DNA of 64,000 bases from Cymodocea nodosa (lineage: Eukaryota > Streptophyta > Magnoliopsida > Alismatales > Cymodoceaceae): positions 16,859,001 to 16,923,000 of the forward strand of contig CM072336.1 in assembly GCA_036874045.1 (NCBI GenBank), in the 5' to 3' direction. Positions within the stretch are counted from its first letter, which is position 1, and every line of letters starts with the position of its first letter. This document shows, one piece after another, positions 56,382 through 64,000 of this stretch. The notes under the pieces were generated by a model. The model searched no databases and had not been told where the DNA came from. It saw nothing but the letters and a program-made list of their open reading frames with translations. The translations under genes were made by a program, and so were the position numbers.

Positions 56382-56383
56382 AG

Positions 56384-56395
56384 TGGTATCAGAGC
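56384..56395 (+). other. E13 primer-binding site
   Basis: TGGTATCAGAGC, a perfect tRNA-iMet-type copia site two bases after the LTR end. Confidence 0.93.
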
Positions 56396-56583
56396 TTTGT
56401 TTATAATCTTTAATATAAAATCGATACCAACTTATTAAATATCATTGCTTATTCTGCCTTCCTTGTTTTTAAACAAAAATTAATATTTGAGCATACTCTT
56501 AACCTTCTCGATTTAAGGCTCAAATTGTTTTTATTGTTTTAGACTGTTTTAAAATCAAATAGGTTGAAAAAATCTATGGTAAG

Positions 56584-58815
56584 ATGGCTACTGGAAATGG
56601 TAATTTTTCTTTGTATGAAGGCTAAAATCTTAATCATCCTCCTTTATTTGATGGAATACATTTTAAATATTGGAAATATAGGATGACAGTCTTTCTTCAA
56701 AGTATAGATCATAAGTTGTGGTTCATGATCTCTAAACCTTATACTCTGTTAACTACTCCTTATAATACTTGGACAATTACAGAAAAAGAATGAAACTTTG
56801 AATGCTAAAGGCTTAAATATTTTATTTTGTGCATTGAGTTATGAACAGTTCAGTAAAGTGTTAGCATATAAATCTGCTTATGAGGTGTGACATGCATTAG
56901 AAGTTTCACATGAAGGTACTTCTCAAGTTAAAGAGACTAAAATTAACATGTTAATTCATAAGTATGAACTCTTTAAGATGCATGAAGACAAAAGTATTTC
57001 TGAGATGTTTTCCAAATTCCTTGATATCATAAAATCTTTAAAATGCTTAGGAAAGAATTTTGAACAAAAGGATTTGGTGAGGAAAATTCTCAAATCCCTA
57101 AGTTATAAATGATCTCAAAAAGTGACATCAATTAAGGAATCACGAGATTTAAATGTTTATACCATAAATGAACTTATAGGAAACTTAACTACTTATGAAG
57201 TTCAATTAAATGAATCACTAAGTCACAACAAACTAAAAATGAAGAAATAAATAGCCTTCGAAATTAATTCAGATCCTGATATATCTACTGATTCTAATGA
57301 TGATTTGATTTTACTAACTAGGAAATTCAAGAAAGCATGGAAAGCTAGGAAACAGTAAAGGAACAGAAATAATAAACCCTCAACGTCAAAATCACTAAAT
57401 GATAAGAATTCTTCATCTAGAAAGTATGTATGTTGCAACTATAAGTAACCTGGACATCTTTCTCCAGATTGTCCTATAAGGAAAAATGAAAAGCATAGTA
57501 GGATAAATCAAAAGAAGATGACTTAGAAAACTTAGAAAAAGTTTTACAAGAAAAGGGCTTTGAAGGTCACTTGGGATGACACGTTAGAAGAGTTTGAATC
57601 TAAGGAATCATCATAAAAATCTTCACATTCAGAAGAAGAAAAAGAGTTAGAAGACACTGCTCATGTGTGCTTCATGGCAGATGAGTTTGAGGTAATATCT
57701 GATCTTGAAAGTCATTCAGATTTTAACTTTGATGAATTATTATGTTCTTATCATGCATTATTATTGAAACTTAAAGCTTGTAAACTGGAAAATAAGAATA
57801 TTAGAAACTCTTTGACCATAATGGAAGAAGAAAATTGTTTCCTGTCTTCTACTTTAGAAAAGTTTAAATGTGATAATGAAAATCATGCTAGAGATTTACA
57901 TAAATTTAAATTTAACGAATGTGTCTTGCATAAAAAAATACAGAATACAAATGCTAAAAAATTAAAGATAGAATCTAAAAATGAAAATTTGAGAAACAAT
58001 ATAAATGATTTTGAGTTAGAGATTGATAGATTAAAAATGAGAGAGCTAGATTTAAATTCCACCATTGAGAAATGGAATTTAAGTCAAACTAAGTTATACA
58101 AACTAACTAGTACCCCTACGGTGTCATATAAATTTGGCTTAAGATTTGATTATCCTAAATATCCTGAATCTCAAGCCAATAAAGGATTTATTAGTTACAG
58201 CACAAGTAAATCTAAGACTAAAATTCCTTTTATCATGAAACAAGGTAATAAATATGTAGAAGTAGTTACTTCAAGGGATGAATCATGCAACAATAATATA
58301 AACCAATGTGATTTATCTAAATGTACTTCTAACATGACTATCAATGTTTCTAAAAATCTTGTTTCTTGTTCTGGAAATTCAATCATAGTGTTTCAAAAAT
58401 GTCAAACAATTTTAGTAAACTGAAAATTCAGAAGCTTGAGCAAGAAATTCAAAACTTTAGTGTTAGACCAATTACTCATTCTACATGTTCTTTATCTAAA
58501 AATTCATGTGCAGAAAAAGACTTTGTATGTACTAAAAATTCAAATACAAGTACAAAATCTTAGTATGAACTTACTAAAATGTATGAGCATGACCAAAATA
58601 AATTAACATGTGATAAAAATCAGTTTGGTCTTGGTTATACTACATCTGAAAATAAAAAGAATGATTATAAGAGCAATAATGTTATAACTAAGTATGATGC
58701 TAATGATAAATCATTAGTACTTACAACTAATAAGAATGTAAATGATAATGTTAAACTGTTTTTAAACAAAAAGAAGAAATATGCATTTAATAAACTTGGT
58801 CTTCAACAACACTAG
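56584..58815 (+). pseudogene. E13 gag with coiled-coil extension
   Basis: Starts MATGNGNFSLYEG with HPPLFDGIHFKYWKYRM. The capsid-like region has NMLIHKYELFKMHEDKSISEMFSKF near 56950-57010, followed by a zinc-knuckle region near 57430-57475 and KALKVTWDD near 57560. About 57665-58420 is a long coiled-coil-like extension (MADEFEVISDLESHSDFNFDELL, LENKNIRNSLTIMEEENCFLSS) with clear relation to 6141-6750 of E4. An Asn/Lys-rich tail runs to about 58815. Broken in several places. Confidence 0.83.
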
Positions 58816-58849
58816 GTACCAAGGAACAGTTCTTAATTTGTTTTGCAAG

Positions 58850-60971
58850 GGAAAATAACATCAAAATGGATCTTGGATAGTGGAGCATCAAGTCACATGA
58901 CTGGACAAAAAAGTTTACTGAAAAATTTTACAAATACCAAGAAATAAAATGTTACATTTAGAAACAAAAGCAATGATAAAATCATAGGTATGGGCAATGT
59001 TCAAATAACTCCTACTTGTGTTATTTCAAATGTTCTATATGTAGAAAACCTAAGATTTAATTTGCTGAGTGTTATAAAACTAACTGATAATGGATATTAT
59101 GTATTATTTGAAGATGATGTATGCAAAATTATTGATAAAAGTATAGATAAACTTAAGTTTATTACTAAAAGAAAATGTTCTGTATGTATTTTATCTTTAC
59201 CTTCTAATGCAGTTGATTTAAATTCATGTTTGCTAGCTAAAACTAGTGATGCATATCTATGGCATAGAAGGATCGGGTATATAAATATGAAATTATTGCA
59301 TAAGTTATCTAGAAAACATTTAGTGAGAGGTTTACCAAAGATTAAATACTCAAAGGACTTTATGTGTGATGCATGTGAGTTAGGTAAACTTCATAAAGAC
59401 TCTTTTAAATCCATAACTGATATATCAAGCAAGAGAGTCTTAAAATTTATACATATGGATCTATTTGGACTAACAAGAATCATGAGTTTTGATGATAAAC
59501 GGTACGTATTTGTTTTAGTAGATGAATTCTCTAGATACACTTAGGTATATTTTCTAGCATCTAAGATAGAAGTTTTTGAAAAGTTTAAAATGTTTTCCAA
59601 TCTTGTTCAAAATGAACAAAGTGTCTCTGTTCAAAAACTTAGCAGTGATCATGGTACTGAATTTGATAATGAATGGATAATTACTGTAAAGATCATGGCA
59701 TTGATCACAAATTTTCTTTTCCAAGAGCACCGTCTCAAAATGGTGTTGTTGAGAGAAAGAATAGATCACTTCAGGAAATGGCCAAAACTATGTTAAATGA
59801 ACATAATTTACCTGAAAATCTTTGGGCTAAAGCAGTAAATACAGTTTGTTATATTATTAACAGAAGTCACTTAAGACCTCTTGTTAATAAAACTACTTTT
59901 GAAATTATGTTTGATAGGGTTCCAAAAATTTCCTATATGAAACCATTTGGCTGCAAGTGTTTTATTCTTAATACTAAGGATAAAAGGGATAAATTTCAAG
60001 ACAAAGCGGATGAAGGAATTTTTGTAGGTTACTCTACCAAAAGTAAAGTCTATAGAGTATATAACAAGACTTCTAGAACTATTGAAGAAACCCTACATGT
60101 AAGCTTCAATGAAAATTCTCTTAGGGAATCTTAATCTAAAGTTGATAATGATGATATGATCAATTTCTCAAAAGAATTAGAGATCAATAGAGAGATTGAA
60201 GATTTATCTAAGAAAATAAAAAATATGAACTTAAATGATCAAACTAATGATGAAAGTGATGTACCTCCCGATGTTGATGAGAATATTAAGGAAAATCAGA
60301 GAAATTGGTGTTATTCTTCATCACATCCCATCACTCAAGTCATTGGTAATATTAATGAGGGAGTTAAAACTAGAGCTTCAGTAAATTTAAATAGTATGTG
60401 TATGTTTGTTTCTATGGTAGAACCAAAGAATACAAAAGAAGCATTATTTGATGAAAATTGGATAGTGGCAATGCAAGAAGAACTAAATCAATTCATTAGA
60501 AATGATGTTTGGGAATTAGTCTCTCCACTAGAACATCAGTCTATAATAAGTACAAAGTGGATATTTAGAAACAAAACTAATGAGGCTAATCAAGTTATAA
60601 GAAATAAAGCTAGATTAGTTGCACAAGGGTATACACATGAAGAAGGACTAGATTATGATGAAACATTTGTTCCTGTGGCTAGTTTAGAAAGTATTAGAAT
60701 ATTATTGGCCTATGCTTGTTATATGGATTTTAAACTATATCAAATGGATGTAAAGAGTGCATTTCTAAATGCTTTAATCAATGAAGAAGTTGACGTAAAA
60801 CAACCACCTGGATTTGAAGATATTAAAAATCCTAACTATGTCTATAAATTGAAGAAAGCCTTATCTGGTTTGAAGAAAGCGCCTAGATCATGGTATGAAA
60901 GGTTATCTACTTTTCTAATAAACTGATAAAAATATTTTCTAAAGAGATGACTAGTTAGTTTGAAATGAGTA
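58850..60971 (+). pseudogene. E13 pol: protease, integrase, RT part (copia)
   Basis: Protease entry SKWILDSGASSHMTGQKSL near 58863-58920. GAG-pre-integrase LWHRRIGYINMKLLHKLSRKHLVRGL near 59258-59335 with CDACELGKLHKDSFKS. Integrase core FIHMDLFGLTRIMSFDDKRYVFVLVDEFSRYT near 59450-59540 (quoted as separate short motifs HMDLFG and VDEFSRYT), RAPSQNGVVERKNRSLQEMAKTML near 59730-59800 and MKPFGCKCFILNTKDKRDKF near 59937. RT opens WIVAMQEELNQFIRNDVWEL near 60460 and has QMDVKSAFLNALINEE near 60740. It ends against E14. Broken in several places. Confidence 0.87.
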
Positions 60972-62188
60972 TGTAGGATCATCTGTATCACAAGAGGGGG
61001 GGGTGAATTGTGTCTTTAGTAATTAAATTAGCGGATAAAACAAGAGCACAAAACACTCGTAAATGAAATTCTATTCTTTTATTTGAAGACAGAATTTACA
61101 ATATCTTTTCAGCTCAATTCTCTTCTTGACGGTTTTGATACAGTAATTTTTGATATACAATTCAAATAGGAAAACAAAGCTCTTTCTCAAAACTAATTTT
61201 GAATTGTATAAAACCTGATCTTTATGCACACAACTCTTTTCTTTCTCTTTGCTCAGCTTCTGTATCTCTTCTTCTCTAGTTGTCGAATTTCCAGACTTCT
61301 TGCGTTTGCAGCTCCTTTTCTAAAATTGCTTGGAATTTCAAACTTCTTCTAATGTTGGAGAACTTTTCAAAATATGAATATTCAAACTTAACTTTTCAGT
61401 TAGGGATCCAGATTGAATATTCAGACTTGGTTTTTGAGATTGGGATCCTTTATTGTAATGTAGCTCGTACTCTCTATTTTTAGTCGAACTCTATTGTCTT
61501 TCACGTTCAGCATGTTCATCCACTTGATCCACAATCCATAATCCATAATCCAGTACTAATTTTCTCTTTAATCCAAATTACTTTCTATTTAAATTTCTAC
61601 TTTCTTCATTGACAATCTGAGTTTCCACGATCTCCACTCGTAGATTCACCGAAATTTTATCTTCCTAGAGTCTTGTAGAATATCTTCTAAGTCTTCGATT
61701 TAGTCAAACATTTATCCTTTAACTCCTATCAAAACTCGAACACTTATCCTTTAACTCTTCGAGTTCTTGCACCTACAAAATACGTGACTAAACAAGGAAA
61801 CTTATCTGTTCGTTAGTCCTTTTATAAAACTCGAACAATTATCTATCAATGCATATAAAAACTCGAACAGTTATCTAACTATTCGATTTTTCATTACCGA
61901 ATGCACATGGAAAACACGTGACAACTTAAAACATTAAAAACACGAGGATAACTTAACTATACAAGTTTTTAACATAAAGTATTCAACAAAAATGAAACGT
62001 TAACTAACCGAAAGTTTAACTATTGTAAATCTAGCTCTTCGGAAATCTTTAATTTATCCGACATAAAAAATGAAACTTTCTGATAATCTGTTAACTATTA
62101 TACTTAGAGAAATATACTTAGAGAATATTATGTAGACTTATTTAAATACGTTAATAAAGCATACATCATCAAAATTAAATACCTAACA
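60972..62188 (-). repeat. E14 3' LTR
   Basis: 1217 bp. On the plus strand it starts TGTAGGATCATCTG and ends AAATACCTAACA, the reverse complement of the E4 LTR ends. Collinear with 3811-5009 and 13310-14515. Contains a small local duplication (ACTTAGAGAA.ATACTTAGAGAAT near 62100-62120). Confidence 0.92.
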
Positions 62189-62514
62189 ATCTCCTCCTTT
62201 TTGATGATGTCAAAACCTAATAAGTCATGTAATTTATATCTCCCCCTTTTTGGCATTATAAAAAAGTAAACAAACTATTTTCCCCCCCTTTAGGAAGTTA
62301 AGTTTTATAAATGTAAGGAAGGATATCTTATTAAGTATATATTAATCAAAACGATAGTGTCAACCATACATAGGATTTATGGATTAAGCAAAAACTATTT
62401 AATATCATAAACTGTGAAAAATAATCACGTAACATTAAAATCAGTAAACAGTTTACCTAATGGTTTTGGTTACAAATTACAAAAAATAAATCATGTAATA
62501 CATAATTTGTATAA
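62189..62514 (-). other. E14 polypurine tracts and 3' untranslated region
   Basis: The minus strand reads ATCAAAAAGGAGGAGAT directly against the LTR (62189-62205) and AAAAAGGGGGAGATATAAA near 62235-62255, as in E4. No coding signal up to the aORF end near 62515. Confidence 0.85.
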
Positions 62515-64000
62515 TCACAAGCCTCTTTGTCTTCGAAAAATATCAATCAGGGTATCTAAAATTTTCTTTGCAATATCTGTACTAACTCTGTTTATCTAAT
62601 CAAGTAATGCCTGATCTAAATCATTTTGAGAAACTTGTGATGGTTGCTGTAAAAATTCAGTATGTATGTCTATATCTATACCTGTACGTATTTCTCTATG
62701 TATATCTTGTTGTATATTTGTATGTATATCTTGTTGTATATCTGTATGTTGGTGTGTTTCTGTAAATTCTGCGGATTGCTGCTGTGTTTGCCGAACCTGT
62801 TGTTGTTGTCTGAGGATAGGTGTATCTGCCACTTGGTATTTTTAGAGTTCCTTTGCAGAGAAAGATCGTGACTTTAATCTTTTCTGTGGCCAAGGTGTAA
62901 TATCTGTTTGACTTGCCACAATTCTCAAAATTGTATCACCATAAAATAATTTACTCTGCAAATGTAAGATATGAGAAACAAAAATATCATACCAGTTCAC
63001 CTGTATATGGTTGATTAATGCGTATGTAGCATAAAGACAACATCTGCCAACTTCTGCCCCATGACCAAACCTTTGAAACAATGTAGCATGCAATATTTTT
63101 GCAATAAAATGTACTTGGCCATTTAAGTCATTTAGTAATGTCAATGGTTTGTTGGCAGTTGGATCTTTGGCTAAACTTGTAATGTCCCATCCCAATCGAT
63201 AAACCTGTTTTCTTTCTGATAATTTAACTCCATTTTTCAGACCAAGTACCTGATGAAGTAAATCTGGAGTTAAATATATGTCATTTTCTTATATATTAGA
63301 AACAGGAATACCTTCTTCCATTGTTAAGTTTGAGTAAAAACAACTAAGAAGTTTGGGTATAGCAAGATGGCCTAGCTGTTGTGGAAGTAGAGTCAACAAG
63401 CCTTGAAATTCAAACAGTTCACGTATGTGTGCCATCCCTTCAAACTTAACTGGTCTTGAATATAAAACTGTAAAAGTTTTAACAGGAAATATGTCTGAAA
63501 TTTGTCATAACAGGAATTATTTCTGAACCATAATAGTGTATTTGCATCTAAACTCTGTTTAGGATTAGGTATTTTCCTATCATGATGTTCTGATCTAAGA
63601 CTTGTTTCAATATTATCAGCAGCATCTATATTGTCAGATCTTTCAGAACTGATGGAATTTCTATCAAAACTAGTATAAATGTCTGAAATATCTGTTATTG
63701 TCGTATCAATAATCTGTTGAATTTCTTCTGTTTGTTATTCGGGAAACATTTCAGTAGCAACAGTCTCTGTAACAATCTGTATATCAGCAACCTGTATATC
63801 TATATGTGATCTATACAACTGCCTCTATATGAAAGAATGTTCTATATCTGTCTATGGAATAGAATCATCTTGTATTTCTAAAATTTGTATATGTGAGACA
63901 TTGGTAGTATCATATTCTATTTGTAACTGTGTATGTTGTTGATTATATACATTTATCAACAACTATACGATATATTGTAACAGACATAACCATAAATATA
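62515..64000 (-). pseudogene. E14 extra ORF (aORF), 3' part
   Basis: Reverse-strand counterpart of about 11575-12983 in E4. From right to left: the DISDIYTSFDRNS and SDNIDAADNIE region near 63600-63700, FEFQGLLTLLP near 63385-63415, then GWDITSLAKDPTANKPLTLLNDLNGQVHF near 63110-63190 (read as GWDITSLAKDP and LTLLNDLNGQVHF). FGHGAEVGRCCLYATYALINHIQ lies near 63005-63075, VSHILHLQSKLFYGDTILRIVASQTDI near 62900-62990, then a Gln-rich tail. The block GWDITS to VASQTDI is kept almost unchanged between E4 and E14. Function not known; see the E4 aORF for the domain suggestion. Broken in a few places and cut by the window edge. Confidence 0.68.
62655..62775 (-). repeat. Minisatellite in the E14 aORF
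   Basis: Repeats of TATATCTTGTTG/TATATTTGTATG type (about 24 bp units), encoding DIQQDIHTNIQQDIHREI on the minus strand. E4 has one unit fewer (about 12770-12840). Confidence 0.78.

Larger units (their letters stand above)
54870..60971 (+). mobile_element. E13: SIRE-like Ty1/copia with Athila-like LTR segment
   Basis: 5' LTR of 1512 bp, perfect tRNA-iMet primer site, gag with coiled-coil extension, protease, integrase and part of RT, then cut at 60971 by E14. It inserted into E12. Gag organisation and protein motifs are closest to E4 (for example WKYRMTVFLQSIDHKLW here and WKYRMKVFFQSIDFKLW in E4), but the LTR differs and carries a long Athila-like block. Broken in many places. Confidence 0.87.
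60972..64000 (-). mobile_element. E14: relative of E4 (SIRE/Maximus-like copia), 3' part
   Basis: Minus-strand element inserted into the RT region of E13 and running off the right edge. Visible parts from left to right: 3' LTR, polypurine tract, 3' untranslated region and aORF. It is collinear with the reverse complement of about 11575-14515 in E4 at high identity, so E4 and E14 are recent copies of one family. Its pol would lie beyond the window. Confidence 0.9.

Overview
The window is repeat-rich nuclear DNA from a flowering plant, probably a dicot. It is strongly A+T rich. I can support no host protein gene, rRNA, tRNA or CRISPR array in the 64 kb. Essentially every base can be assigned to LTR retrotransposons of the Ty1/copia and Ty3/gypsy superfamilies, inserted into one another. 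Typical plant marks are tRNA-iMet primer sites (TGGTATCAGAGC) next to copia LTRs, Athila-type primer sites (TGGCGCC.TTGCCGGGGA-like) next to gypsy LTRs, and RT cores reading FMDDF (Athila-type gypsy) or YVDD (copia). All elements are treated as fossils: their coding parts are broken, most heavily.

Layout, with labels used throughout. E1 (1-2062, -): copia, runs off the left edge. E2 (2063-3334, +): SIRE-like copia LTR cut by E1. E3 (3335-3810 and 14516-14767, -): SIRE-like gag start and LTR, split by E4. E4 (3811-14515, +): SIRE/Maximus-like copia with both LTRs, an extra ORF (aORF) and a near-perfect target duplication. E5 (14768-16874 and 20717-20977, -): Athila-like gypsy pol, split by E6. 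E6 (16875-20716, -): a stack of three Athila LTR segments. E7 (20978-30524, +): Athila-like gypsy with LTR, gag, pol and aORF. E8 (30526-35625, -): gypsy LTR, 3' region and gag. An integrase end lies at 35905-36532 (-). E9 (36533-41235, +): SIRE-like copia. E10 (41240-51583, -): Athila-like gypsy, a mirror of E7, holding E11 (43353-45139, +), a clean solo copia LTR. E12 (51584-54869, -): a second Athila-type family. E13 (54870-60971, +): SIRE-like copia. E14 (60972-64000, -): a relative of E4 that runs off the right edge.

The most interesting signal is module sharing across superfamilies. (1) The aORF of copia elements E4/E14 and the aORF of gypsy elements E7/E10 share collinear short motifs. 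(2) A stretch of about 385 bp inside copia E4, just upstream of its aORF, is nearly gaplessly collinear with the first part of the Athila LTR of E7. (3) The copia LTR of E13 and the next part of the same Athila LTR are also homologous. Together with ACGTG-box and CGGATAGTTA word families shared by all these LTRs, this suggests that promoter-bearing LTR segments and an accessory ORF have moved between, or been captured by, copia and gypsy elements of one genome.

All matches were found by eye. Percent identities are rough, and family names rest on motif recognition, not on searches.
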